64,000 nt of DNA from Streptomyces sp. NBC_01669 (GTDB lineage: Bacteria; Actinomycetota; Actinomycetes; Streptomycetales; Streptomycetaceae): contig NZ_JAPEQG010000001.1 of assembly GCF_026339735.1 (NCBI RefSeq), positions 4,340,001 through 4,404,000 on the forward strand, read 5' to 3'. Shown one piece after another: positions 8,401 through 15,815 of the stretch. The position numbers were made by a program, and so were the translations under genes. The notes below the pieces were generated by a model, which was given only the letters and a program-made list of their open reading frames with translations, did no database searches and was not told the origin of the DNA. Position 1 is the first letter of the stretch. Every line of letters starts with the position of its first letter.

Positions 8401-8817
8401 TCACCGAGCGCGCGGCTGGTTGAAGCGCAGCAGGTTGCCGGCCGGGTCGCGGAAGGCACAGTCGCGGACACCGTAGGGCTGGTCGATCGGCTCCTGGAGC
8501 ACCTCGCCGCCCGCGGCCCGGATGCGCTCGAAAGTGGCGTCGCAGTCGTCGGTGGAGAAGATCACGCCGCGCAGCATGCCCTTGGCCAGCAGTTCCGCCA
8601 TCGCCTTCTTGTCGGCCGGTGAGGCATTCGGGTTCGCGGCCGGCGGCTCGAGGACGATCTCCACGTCCGGCTGCGCGGGTGAGCCGACGGTCACCCAGCG
8701 CATCCCCTCGAACGCCACGTCGTTGCGTACCTCCAGGCCGAGAACGTCGCGGTAGAAGGCGAGTGCCTTGTCATGGTCGTCGACCGCGATGAAGCACTGG
8801 GAAAGCTTGATGTTCAT
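8401..8817 (-). CDS. VOC superfamily protein, module 3
   Basis: 138 residues from ATG 8817 (MNIKLSQCFI). A single VOC domain that is a paralogue of the module 2 protein, with ALAFYRDVLGLEVRNDV, GMRWVTVG and DQPYGVRDCAFRDPAGN. It starts 10 bp downstream of the stop of its AraC gene, so the pair is an operon. Its role is probably binding or detoxifying a small electrophile or drug; the substrate is unknown. Confidence 0.9.
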   Translation of the reverse strand: MNIKLSQCFIAVDDHDKALAFYRDVLGLEVRNDVAFEGMRWVTVGSPAQPDVEIVLEPPAANPNASPADKKAMAELLAKGMLRGVIFSTDDCDATFERIRAAGGEVLQEPIDQPYGVRDCAFRDPAGNLLRFNQPRAR

Positions 8818-8827
8818 GCCTTCGACG

Positions 8828-9262
8828 CTACGGGCGGGCGGCGGTTTCCGCTTCTCCGCTACTGGCCGGTGCGTTCCTGACCGGTCGCGTGTGGATCTTG
8901 GCGACGCAGGCCGGGATGGCCGCGCCCTCGTCATGGCTGCGGGCCCGGTACGCGCTCGGACTCTCGCCGACCAGCTCGGTGAAGCGCGAGCTGAACGACC
9001 CCAGCGATGTACAGCCGACCGCGAAGCAGACCTCCGTCACACTCAGGTCGCCCCGCCGCAGCAGCGCCTTGGCCCGCTCGACACGGCGGGTCATCAGGTA
9101 GCTGTACGGGCTCTCCCCGAAGGCAGCCCGGAAACTGCGGGAGAAGTGCCCGGGCGACATGAGGGCGACGCGCGCCAGCGCCGGGACGTCGAGGGGCCGC
9201 GCGTAGTCGCGGTCCATCATGTCCCGGGCCCGGCGCAGCCGTACGAGGTCCTCAAGCGTCAC
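8828..9262 (-). CDS. AraC-family regulator, module 3
   Basis: 144 residues from GTG 9262. It consists of the AraC DNA-binding domain (residues 5-105: LMSPGHFSRSFRAAFGESPY, RRGDLSVTEVCFAVGCTS) and a 38-residue tail (CVAKIHTRPVRNAPASSGE) related to that of the module 1 regulator. Such short AraC proteins often respond to oxidative or antibiotic stress, but no sensor domain is visible. It is co-oriented with the VOC gene that follows. Confidence 0.9.
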   Translation of the reverse strand: MTLEDLVRLRRARDMMDRDYARPLDVPALARVALMSPGHFSRSFRAAFGESPYSYLMTRRVERAKALLRRGDLSVTEVCFAVGCTSLGSFSSRFTELVGESPSAYRARSHDEGAAIPACVAKIHTRPVRNAPASSGEAETAARP

Positions 9263-9271
9263 CGGGCCAGC

Positions 9272-9436
9272 TTAAGGCCGGCAGGCCAGTGCCGTCCGGG
9301 CCGTCGGGCGGCGGGCGGCGGGCGGCCGCAGGCCCATGCCCACGCCACCTCCGCAGCCGCCGCAGAGCTCGAGATGCTCCGCCTTGATCAGCGGCCTGGG
9401 CCGCACGCCGAACCGTCGCCAGGTGAACCCCCGCAT
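9272..9436 (-). CDS. Possible small protein with a CGGCGG motif
   Basis: 54 codons from ATG 9436 with near-complete GC3 bias, reading MRGFTWRRFGVRPRPLIKAE and then a Cys-Gly-Gly-Cys-Gly-Gly segment. No ribosome site is obvious, and a strong hairpin lies immediately upstream. The codon bias argues for past or present coding, but length and context leave this doubtful. The whole gap 9263-9781 otherwise holds only this frame, the hairpin and a second remnant. Confidence 0.3.
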   Translation of the reverse strand: MRGFTWRRFGVRPRPLIKAEHLELCGGCGGGVGMGLRPPAARRPTARTALACRP

Positions 9437-9446
9437 CGGCCCGCGA

Positions 9447-9483
9447 CCCGCCACCGGCACCTGTCCCAGGTGCCGGTGGCGGG
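9447..9483. terminator. 17-bp perfect hairpin, probable terminator
   Basis: Arms CCCGCCACCGGCACCTG and CAGGTGCCGGTGGCGGG with a TCC loop. The stem is long and very stable, without a U-tract, as is usual for Streptomyces. It lies between the sigma-factor gene (reading left, ends 9782) and the AraC module and would stop transcription in either direction. Confidence 0.6.
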
Positions 9484-9636
9484 CCCGTCACGCGGGAGCC
9501 TGCGAGGTCCGAGCGGGAGCGCTTCTCCCGTAGGCCGCAGGGCCGTCGACGGTGCCGTGAACGGCCACGTCGGCGGCCCCGCGGCGGGCGGGCGTGCTCC
9601 TCTGGTGGCCCATGTCCCAGAAGGAGGAGCCGCTGC

Positions 9637-9816
9637 ATGTCCGCCCATGGATTGGCCTTGGCCGGCCTGGTGACCGCCGCCGCGATGGCGCTCCCCGTCT
9701 CCTGCACGCCCGGCCCGGCCCTGTTGCCGTTCCCGCGTCTCGCACGGGCGACTCGGTACGGCACCGGGCGTGGACATCGAGTCAGGCGTCGAGCACGGCG
9801 ATATCGACCTGGCTGA
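9637..9816 (+). pseudogene. Possible 5' remnant of a LysE/RhtB-type exporter gene
   Basis: ATG 9637 has an excellent AAGGAGGAG ribosome site. The first 30 residues (MSAHGLALAGLVTAAAMALP and then a TPGP motif) resemble the start of a LysE-family exporter, whose first helix ends in TPGPN. After that the frame turns Arg-rich and stops at 9816, inside the convergent sigma-factor gene. This looks like the truncated head of a transporter gene; the family call is inferred from the TPGP motif only. Confidence 0.33.
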
Positions 9817-10666
9817 GGCGGCCCCGGTCCGCGATCACGTCGATCTCGGTGATCCCGTCCGCCGTGACCGTGAAGCCGAGTACCAGGGCCAGGCGGCCGA
9901 GCGGAGCCATGATGAGACCCACCGCGCCGTTGACCAGTCCGGGCTGGGTGAACCGGGCCCGGCCCATGGCGGCCATCGCGCCCTGCGCGACGGTGCGGGC
10001 GCCGCGGACGACGATCGGTTCGGGGGTCGGCACGACCGCCGGGTCGGCCCGGAGGACGACGTCCGGATGGAGCAGCCGGACCAGTGCGTCGAAGTCCCCG
10101 CCGCGGGTGGCAGCGAGGAAGGCGTCGACCACGTGACGCTGGCGGGCCAGGTCGGCGTCGGGCACCGGGGTGGCCCCCTTGACCCGGCGGCGGGCGCGGC
10201 TCGCAAGCTGTCTGGCCGCTGTGGGGGAACGCTCGATCATCGGGCCGATCTCGTCGAAGGGCACGGCGAACAGGTCGTGCAGCACGAAGGCGATGCGCTC
10301 GGCCGGCGTCAGTGTGTCGAGCACCACCAGCAGCGCCAGTCCGACCGAGTCCGCGAGCAGCGCTTCCTCCTCGGGGTCGCACCCGTCCTCCTGGCCCACG
10401 CTGGTTTCGGGCACGAGTGCCGCGAGGGGATCCTCGCGCCGGGACTCGCGCGCCCGCAGCATGTTCAGACACACCCGTGCCGTCACCGTCGTCAGCCACC
10501 CACTGAGGTTCTCGACGCCGCTGATGTCGGTGCGATGGAGGCGCAACCAGGTTTCCTGAACGGCGTCATCGGCCTCACTCACCGAGCCGAGCATCCGGTA
10601 CGCCACGGCTCGCAGACGGGTCCGGTCCTCCTCGAAACGCTCCGTCAGCCCCGCGTGCTCGTCCAT
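9782..10666 (-). CDS. ECF sigma factor with C-terminal SnoaL-like extension (ECF41/ECF56 type)
   Basis: 294 residues. ATG 10666 follows GGAAGGAATG. Residues 5-75 are sigma region 2 (RLRAVAYRMLGSVSEADDAV, ETWLRLHRTD). Residues 110-165 are region 4 (LTPAERIAFVLHDLFAVPF, EIGPMIERSPTAARQLASRA). Residues 175-290 form a SnoaL/NTF2-like extension that in this group replaces the anti-sigma factor as an internal regulator. The DGGGK motif of typical ECF41 members is not seen, so ECF56 or an atypical subgroup is possible. It is divergent from an SDR gene; ECF41 genes often sit beside an oxidoreductase or epimerase they control. Confidence 0.9.
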   Translation of the reverse strand: MDEHAGLTERFEEDRTRLRAVAYRMLGSVSEADDAVQETWLRLHRTDISGVENLSGWLTTVTARVCLNMLRARESRREDPLAALVPETSVGQEDGCDPEEEALLADSVGLALLVVLDTLTPAERIAFVLHDLFAVPFDEIGPMIERSPTAARQLASRARRRVKGATPVPDADLARQRHVVDAFLAATRGGDFDALVRLLHPDVVLRADPAVVPTPEPIVVRGARTVAQGAMAAMGRARFTQPGLVNGAVGLIMAPLGRLALVLGFTVTADGITEIDVIADRGRLSQVDIAVLDA

Positions 10667-10728
10667 CCGGTCACATTCCTTCCCCATGGCGGGTCATATC
10701 AACAGACCCGCGAAACCCCGCTGATTGT

Positions 10729-10751
10729 GTCCGGGAGATCGACTCCCGGAC
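10729..10751. promoter_or_regulatory. Inverted repeat between sigma-factor and SDR genes
   Basis: GTCCGGGA (10729-10736), spacer GATCGAC, then TCCCGGAC (10744-10751), 20 bp upstream of the SDR start. It could be an operator or a short 5' hairpin. The 104-bp divergent gap must also hold both promoters. Confidence 0.45.
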
Positions 10752-10770
10752 GAACGAATTGGAGACGACC

Positions 10771-11538
10771 ATGGCCACCTCCCCCCTTCTGGTCACCGGC
10801 GGCACGGGCACGCTCGGCCGCCTCGTCGTACCGCTCCTGCGGGACGCCGGGTGTCACGTACGGGTCCTGAGCCGGCACAGCCGCGAGTCCGGGGACGGCA
10901 TCGAGTACGTGACCGGCGACCTGCTCAAGGACGAGGGCGTCGAGTCCGCGGTGGCCGGGGCCGGGACGGTCCTGCATCTCGCGGGCGGTCCCAAGGGAGA
11001 CGACGAGGCGACCCGGAACCTGGTGCGGGCCGCATCGCGAGCCGGAGTCCAGCACCTCGTGTACATCTCGGTCATCGGGGCGGACCGGATGCCGATCGGC
11101 TACTTCAGGTCCAAGCTGGGCGCTGAGCAGGCCGTGGCCGACTCGGGCCTTCCGTGGACCACGCTGCGTGCCGCCCAGTTCAACAACCTGGTCCTGACCG
11201 TCGTGGAGAAGATGACGAAGCTGCCGGTGATACCGGTGCCCGGCGGACTCCGGTTCCAGCCGGTCGACGCGCGCGAGGTGGCGGCCCGGCTCGTGGAGCT
11301 GACGCTCGGCAAGCCGGCCGGCCGGGTGCCCGACCTGGCCGGGCCGAACGTGTACGGAGTGGCCGAACTGAGCCGCGGATACCTGCAGTTGCGCGGTAAG
11401 CACCGGCTGATGATGCCGGTCCGGGTGCCGGGGAAGGCCGGGTTCGCGTACCGGGCGGGCGAGAACCTGTCGCTCGGCGAGGGGACTTCCGTGGGTGCGC
11501 GGACCTGGGAGGACTTCCTGACGGAGCGGGTGGGCTGA
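10771..11538 (+). CDS. NmrA-like SDR family NAD(P)-binding protein
   Basis: 255 residues. ATG 10771 is preceded by TTGGAG 7 bp upstream. The N-terminus has the Rossmann motif TGGTGTLG, then VTGDLLKDEGVESAVAG, TVLHLAGG and LVYISVIGADR. These are typical of the atypical SDRs near NmrA, which may act as redox sensors or as sugar- or quinone-linked oxidoreductases. A catalytic YxxxK is replaced by YFRSK. It is the likely target of the divergent ECF sigma factor. Confidence 0.88.
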   Translation: MATSPLLVTGGTGTLGRLVVPLLRDAGCHVRVLSRHSRESGDGIEYVTGDLLKDEGVESAVAGAGTVLHLAGGPKGDDEATRNLVRAASRAGVQHLVYISVIGADRMPIGYFRSKLGAEQAVADSGLPWTTLRAAQFNNLVLTVVEKMTKLPVIPVPGGLRFQPVDAREVAARLVELTLGKPAGRVPDLAGPNVYGVAELSRGYLQLRGKHRLMMPVRVPGKAGFAYRAGENLSLGEGTSVGARTWEDFLTERVG

Positions 11539-11738
11539 CTCCCGGCGGACGCTCAGGACGCCGCCGCGGCGATGCGGGTGGATGAAAGGCGTACAGGTTT
11601 TCCGCAGCGCTTCAGCGGCTCGGACCTCGGTGCTCCCCTCCGGCTCGTCGTGCGCGACCGACGCGGGGCAGACGGCCCGGAGCGACCCTCATCCTGAGTA
11701 ATGTGTACGGAAATATCCCATTTCGGAGAGGGGTTCTC

Positions 11739-12347
11739 ATGGCTGACGACGCCACCCGCTCCGCAGGCGCGAGCGGAGGCGCGCCACCCGCGCCCCTCAG
11801 CCGGAGCGGCGTCGGCCAGGTGGTGCCGAAGACCGCCGTGATCGCGGGCGGTGGAGCGCTGGCGGTCTGGGAGCCCGCCTTCACGCTCGGCGCCTACAAC
11901 GTCATCTTCTACGACCAGATGCTCACCCTCTGGGCGGTGTCGACCGCCGTGATGCTGACCGGCCTGTTGGTGCCCACGCGTCGGCAGCATCACGGCTGGG
12001 TGTACTGGTCCTGCCTGGCCCTGCCCACCGTGTGGCTCGTCATCGCCGCCATCGTGCCGCGCAGCGGCAGCTGGCCGGGCGAGACGCTCTTCCTGGCGGG
12101 CGGCATCCTCAGCATCATCGGCACCCCGCTGCTGGCCTGGGTGCTGCTGCAGCTCCTGCTGTTCGGGGAGACGGAACTCACCGACCGCCAGCGCCGGACG
12201 GTCGTCGGTGTCGTCGTGATCGTCGGCGGACTGGCCTACGCCCTCGGCAAGTTCAACCATGTCTTTCTCACCTGCGGGGATTTCGACATCAGCGGCAACA
12301 GCGTCCCTTCCGGGTGCCGGCCGGGGCGCGCCTCCCCGCTCGGTTGA
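11739..12347 (+). CDS. Four-helix hypothetical membrane protein
   Basis: 202 residues. ATG 11739 is preceded by CGGAGAGGGG. After a 30-residue Ala/Pro/Gly-rich cytoplasmic tail there are hydrophobic segments at about 32-52, 65-85, 95-118, 123-140 and 155-172. A final extracytoplasmic tail holds two Cys. No conserved family is recognised. It is monocistronic on the plus strand. Confidence 0.78.
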   Translation: MADDATRSAGASGGAPPAPLSRSGVGQVVPKTAVIAGGGALAVWEPAFTLGAYNVIFYDQMLTLWAVSTAVMLTGLLVPTRRQHHGWVYWSCLALPTVWLVIAAIVPRSGSWPGETLFLAGGILSIIGTPLLAWVLLQLLLFGETELTDRQRRTVVGVVVIVGGLAYALGKFNHVFLTCGDFDISGNSVPSGCRPGRASPLG

Positions 12348-12500
12348 CGCCGACCGGGACGGTGCCCCTGCCCGAGCGGACCCGAGCGGTGGCCGGCGGA
12401 TCATGGCCGCGGCGGCGCTCGTCCAGTGCCGTGACCGGCCATGTTTGCCCCAGAAGGAGCGTCGTCCGGGGCGTGCGACCGCAAGGCGGCCTGACGTCCT

Positions 12501-12512
12501 GGTAGCGCTACC
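12501..12512. promoter_or_regulatory. LacI-type operator-like palindrome upstream of galE
   Basis: GGTAGCGCTACC is a perfect 12-bp palindrome with the central AGCGCT typical of LacI-family operators. Flanking CC and GG extend it after a wobble pair. It lies about 170 bp upstream of the epimerase gene in the 332-bp gap 12348-12679. The same gap also holds a GC-rich imperfect hairpin near 12540-12570 (CCCCTGGCC against GGCCTTGGGG) that may terminate the upstream gene. Confidence 0.45.
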
Positions 12513-12679
12513 GGGGCTTTTGGCCAACGCGGAAGGGGGTCCCCCCTGGCCCTTAAGGCCTTGGGGGAGGGCGTGCCGGACGGTGCGACGGGGCGAAGCT
12601 TGCCGGGAGGGGGCACTAGGCTCCGGACAGCACCACCTGGCCTGCCAGGCAGACAGGCGGGTCGACGGAGAGGTACGGC

Positions 12680-13681
12680 ATGAAGGTTCTGATCGCCGGG
12701 GGCGCGGGCTACATCGGCAGCACGATCGCCTCTGCCTGCTCGGACGCCGGGATCAGTCCGGTGATCCTCGACAACCTCGTGACGGGCAGGCGGGAGTTCA
12801 CGTCCGGGCACCCCTTCTACGAGGGCGACATCGCCGACGGCCCGCTGATCGACCGCGTCTTCGCCGAGCATCCGGACATCGACGCCGTCGTCCACTGCGC
12901 CGCACTGATCGTGGTCCCCGACTCGGTGGCCGATCCGCTGGGTTACTACCGGGCGAACGTCACCAAGAGCCTGGAGTTCGTCTCCCATCTGCTGCGCAAC
13001 GGCTGCGAGCGCCTGATCTTCAGCTCCTCCGCCTCCATCTACGCCGCGGACGAGGACCTGACCGTCGACGAGGAGTCTCCCCTCGACCCGCAGAGCCCGT
13101 ACGCCCGGACCAAGGCGGTCTGCGAGGGGATGTTCGCCGACATCGCCGTCACCCGGCCGATCCGCGTGCTGTCCCTGCGCTACTTCAATCCGATCGGCGC
13201 GGATCCCAAGATGCGTACGGGACTTCAGCTCCGGCGGCCCAGCCACGCCCTGGGCAAGATGATCGAGGCACAGGAGGAGGGCGTCGCGTTCCAGGTCACC
13301 GGCACCCACTATCCGACGCGTGACGGGTCGGGCATCCGGGACTACGTCCATGTGTGGGATCTGGCCGCCGCGCATGTGGCGGCGCTGGACAGGTTCGACG
13401 CACTGCTGCCCGGGACGGACGGCTCCCGCTCCACCGTCATCAATGTGGGCACCGGCACGGGTACCACGGTGCGCGAACTCCTCACCGCCTTCAACAGCGT
13501 CACCGACGTCCCGGTACCGTCGGTCGACGTCGACGCGCGGCCGGGCGATGTGGCGGGGGCGTACACCCGCAGCGAACGCGCCCACCGCCTGCTGGACTGG
13601 CAGCCGCAGCACTCGGTGACGGAGGGCATCCGTCACTCGCTGCAGTGGGCCGCCGTCCGCGACGCCGTGCTGAGGCCGTAG
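12680..13681 (+). CDS. galE: UDP-glucose 4-epimerase (GalE-type)
   Basis: 333 residues. ATG 12680 follows CGGAGAGGT. N-terminal Rossmann fold GGAGYIGS, then LDNLVTGRR, VVHCAA, FSSSASIY and SPYARTK, whose Tyr and Lys form the SDR catalytic pair. A later RYFNPIGADPKMRTG and DGSGIRDYVHVWDLAAAH are characteristic of GalE. The enzyme interconverts UDP-glucose and UDP-galactose with tightly bound NAD. It is somewhat diverged from housekeeping GalE, so a different UDP-sugar is possible. No gal operon genes adjoin. Confidence 0.9.
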   Translation: MKVLIAGGAGYIGSTIASACSDAGISPVILDNLVTGRREFTSGHPFYEGDIADGPLIDRVFAEHPDIDAVVHCAALIVVPDSVADPLGYYRANVTKSLEFVSHLLRNGCERLIFSSSASIYAADEDLTVDEESPLDPQSPYARTKAVCEGMFADIAVTRPIRVLSLRYFNPIGADPKMRTGLQLRRPSHALGKMIEAQEEGVAFQVTGTHYPTRDGSGIRDYVHVWDLAAAHVAALDRFDALLPGTDGSRSTVINVGTGTGTTVRELLTAFNSVTDVPVPSVDVDARPGDVAGAYTRSERAHRLLDWQPQHSVTEGIRHSLQWAAVRDAVLRP

Positions 13682-13840
13682 TCCGTCTCACTCAGCCGGG
13701 AGAACTTCACCCGCGCCCTCCATATGTGTGGGAGACGCCGGGACGCGAGTCGGAGAGGCCCTATTCCGGCTGGCTGAGCACCGAGTTGGGGTTGTACTCG
13801 CCGCGTACGACCAACCTCACGACGAACGCGCACACCCGCC

Positions 13841-13978
13841 ATCGGCCGGCGCCCCTTCATCGAACTGGAGCCCACGGACCACCCGCTCGCCGTGGAACAG
13901 CGGACGGGCATCACCCGGGACCGGGTGCGGGAAATCGCGGAAGCGGTACTGCACCCCGGGGACGGCCCCCTTGTCTGA
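13841..13978 (+). pseudogene. Start-less coding fragment downstream of galE
   Basis: A frame with good codon bias reads RRPFIELEPTDHPLAVEQRT and then ITRDRVREIAEAVLHPGDG, and ends in TGA 13976-13978. The frame is closed by TGA at 13775-13777, and no ATG, GTG or TTG precedes the conserved-looking part. This suggests a decayed gene. The rest of the 353-bp gap 13682-14034 shows no gene. Confidence 0.35.
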
Positions 13979-13988
13979 GCCGGACGGG

Positions 13989-14015
13989 CCGAACGAGCCG
14001 AACGAGCCGAACGAG
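13989..14015. repeat. Three tandem copies of CCGAACGAG
   Basis: Three perfect 9-bp units, followed at 14017-14033 by a short CGGACG/CGTCCG hairpin. They lie just past the stop of the convergent TetR gene, so they may be a slippage product within a terminator region. Confidence 0.75.
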
Positions 14016-14034
14016 CCGGACGGCGGCGTCCGCC

Positions 14035-14685
14035 CTACCGGTCCCCCTCGATCCCCGACCTCAGCTGCACGAAGGCGAGTTCGGCCGCCCGTACCGCGTC
14101 CCCGTACACCTCGTCCGCGCTCTCCCCGGCATCGATCCGCCGCCAGTTCTCCAGCGCCAGGATCCGTTGCACGGCAATGATCTGCCCCGCCGCAAGCCGG
14201 TCCCGCACCCCGTCGCCCAGCGCACGCGCGAGCGCCGCCTCCGAGCGGCTCTGGTACCCGTACATGCGGGCCACCAGCGACGGCGTCCCGTACAGCATCC
14301 GGTGGAACGCCAGCACCTCGGGCGCATCGCAGAGCCCCGTCACCGGGTCGCGCCGCTCCAGGCCGTCGAGGAGGTGGCGGCGCAGGGCGTCCAGCGGTGA
14401 TTCGCCCTCCGGGCGGGCCGCGACCACCCTCGCCGCCTCGTCCTCGTGGTCGGCGAACCGGTGCAGCGCCAGGTCCTCCTTGGCCGGGAAGTACCGGAAC
14501 AGCGTGGGCTTGGAGATGTCGGCGGCGGCCGCCACCTCCGCCACCGAGACCTTGTCGAAGCCCCGCTCCAGGAACATCGCGATCGCGGCATCGGAAACCG
14601 CCTGGTACGTCAGCTGCTTCTTCCGCTCCCGCAGGCTGATCAGCGGCTGAGCCGTGGTCCCGGGTCGGGCCTTCTCTCCGTTCAT
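14035..14685 (-). CDS. TetR-family regulator
   Basis: 216 residues from ATG 14685 (MNGEKARPG); a GTG two codons upstream is possible. Residues 22-70 are the TetR helix-turn-helix (AAIAMFLERGFDKVSVAEVA, ADISKPTLFRYFPAKEDLAL). The C-terminal two-thirds is a helical ligand-binding domain, with no recognisable ligand signature. It is divergent from the dehydrogenase gene at 14790, with an inverted repeat in the shared gap, so it probably represses that gene and itself. Confidence 0.9.
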   Translation of the reverse strand: MNGEKARPGTTAQPLISLRERKKQLTYQAVSDAAIAMFLERGFDKVSVAEVAAAADISKPTLFRYFPAKEDLALHRFADHEDEAARVVAARPEGESPLDALRRHLLDGLERRDPVTGLCDAPEVLAFHRMLYGTPSLVARMYGYQSRSEAALARALGDGVRDRLAAGQIIAVQRILALENWRRIDAGESADEVYGDAVRAAELAFVQLRSGIEGDR

Positions 14686-14706
14686 GACCACGAAGCGTAC
14701 GCCCTT

Positions 14707-14728
14707 GACCTCAACCGGACTTGACGTC
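14707..14728. promoter_or_regulatory. Imperfect palindrome between TetR and dehydrogenase genes
   Basis: GACCTCAA (14707-14714), spacer CCGGAC, then TTGACGTC (14721-14728): seven of eight positions match. It lies in the 104-bp divergent gap and is the best candidate for the TetR operator. Two TTGAC elements overlap it and could be -35 boxes. Confidence 0.5.
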
Positions 14729-14789
14729 CGAGAGTGGGAGGACGGGCACCGGGCGGCCGGCCGCCCGAATACGGAGGGGTGGGATCCGC

Positions 14790-15815
14790 ATGCGTGTGGC
14801 GCTGGTCAGGGAGCTGGGCGGTCCGGAGGTACTGGTTCCGGCCGAGCGGCCCGACCCGGTGGCGGGGCCCGACGAGGTGGTGATCGACGTGAGTGACGTT
14901 GACACGCTCTTCGTGGAGACCCAGATCCGGTCGGGCGCGTTCCGCGACCACTTCCCGGTCGTCCCGCCGTACGTGCCGGGCGGCGGGATCGCAGGCACGG
15001 TCCGTACGGTCGGCGAGGGCGTCGACGTGCGTTGGACCGGCCGCCGGGTCGTCGCCTCCCTCGGCTTCACGGGCGGCTACGCCGAGCAGGCCGTGACCCC
15101 CGCGGACCACCTGGTACCGGTCCCCGACGGACTCGGGCTGCGCGAGGCCGCCGCCCTGATCCACGACGGGGTGACCGCCGCCGCGCTGCTGGAGGCGACC
15201 GCCCCCGAACCCGGCGAACGCGTACTGGTCCTCGGTGCCTCCGGCGGCATGGGCACCCTGCTCGTCCAGCTGGTGCACGCGGCCGGTGCGCATGTCGTCG
15301 CGGTCGCGCGAGGCAAGCGGAAGACGGAGCTGGTACGGGAGCTGGGCGCCGATGACGTGGTCGACGGCGCGGACGCGGAGTGGGCGGAGCACGCCCGTGC
15401 AGCCCTGGAGAAGGCCGGCGGCCCTGCGGACGTGGTCCTGGACGGGGTCGGGGGCACGATGGGCGCGGCGGCTTTCGCGCTGGTCGCCGACGGCGGCCGC
15501 TTCTCCGCCCACGGGGCGCCGACGGGCGCTTTCGCCCGGATCGATGCCGAGGAGGCTGCGCGGCGCTCCGTCTCGCTGCGCTCCATCGCAGATGTGCAGC
15601 TGACGGACGCGGAGCACGTGCGCCTGGCCGGACACGCACTGGCCGAAGCGGCGGCCGGGCGTCTGCGCCCGGTGATCGGGCAGGTCTACCCGCTGGAGCA
15701 GGCGGCGCAGGCGCATGCGGCGATCGAGGGGCGCGGTCTGCTCGGCAAGGTGCTGCTCAGTACACGGAAGGCGAGACGGGCCGGGGATCCGGAACCTCCG
15801 CGCCCGCGCCCCTGA
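14790..15815 (+). CDS. Medium-chain dehydrogenase/quinone oxidoreductase
   Basis: 341 residues. ATG 14790 follows GGAGGGGTGGG. An N-terminal GroES-like domain is followed by a nucleotide-binding motif GASGGMGTLLVQLVHAAGA, as in zeta-crystallin-like NADPH:quinone reductases. No structural Cys cluster is present, so it is probably zinc-free. It is likely controlled by the divergent TetR protein. Its last 59 bp overlap the convergent TetR gene downstream. Confidence 0.9.
   Translation: MRVALVRELGGPEVLVPAERPDPVAGPDEVVIDVSDVDTLFVETQIRSGAFRDHFPVVPPYVPGGGIAGTVRTVGEGVDVRWTGRRVVASLGFTGGYAEQAVTPADHLVPVPDGLGLREAAALIHDGVTAAALLEATAPEPGERVLVLGASGGMGTLLVQLVHAAGAHVVAVARGKRKTELVRELGADDVVDGADAEWAEHARAALEKAGGPADVVLDGVGGTMGAAAFALVADGGRFSAHGAPTGAFARIDAEEAARRSVSLRSIADVQLTDAEHVRLAGHALAEAAAGRLRPVIGQVYPLEQAAQAHAAIEGRGLLGKVLLSTRKARRAGDPEPPRPRP

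Noticed and set aside
9252..10499. 415-codon minus-strand frame
   Set aside because: It overlaps the sigma-factor gene in a different frame, is extremely Arg/Gly/Pro-rich and crosses the 17-bp hairpin.
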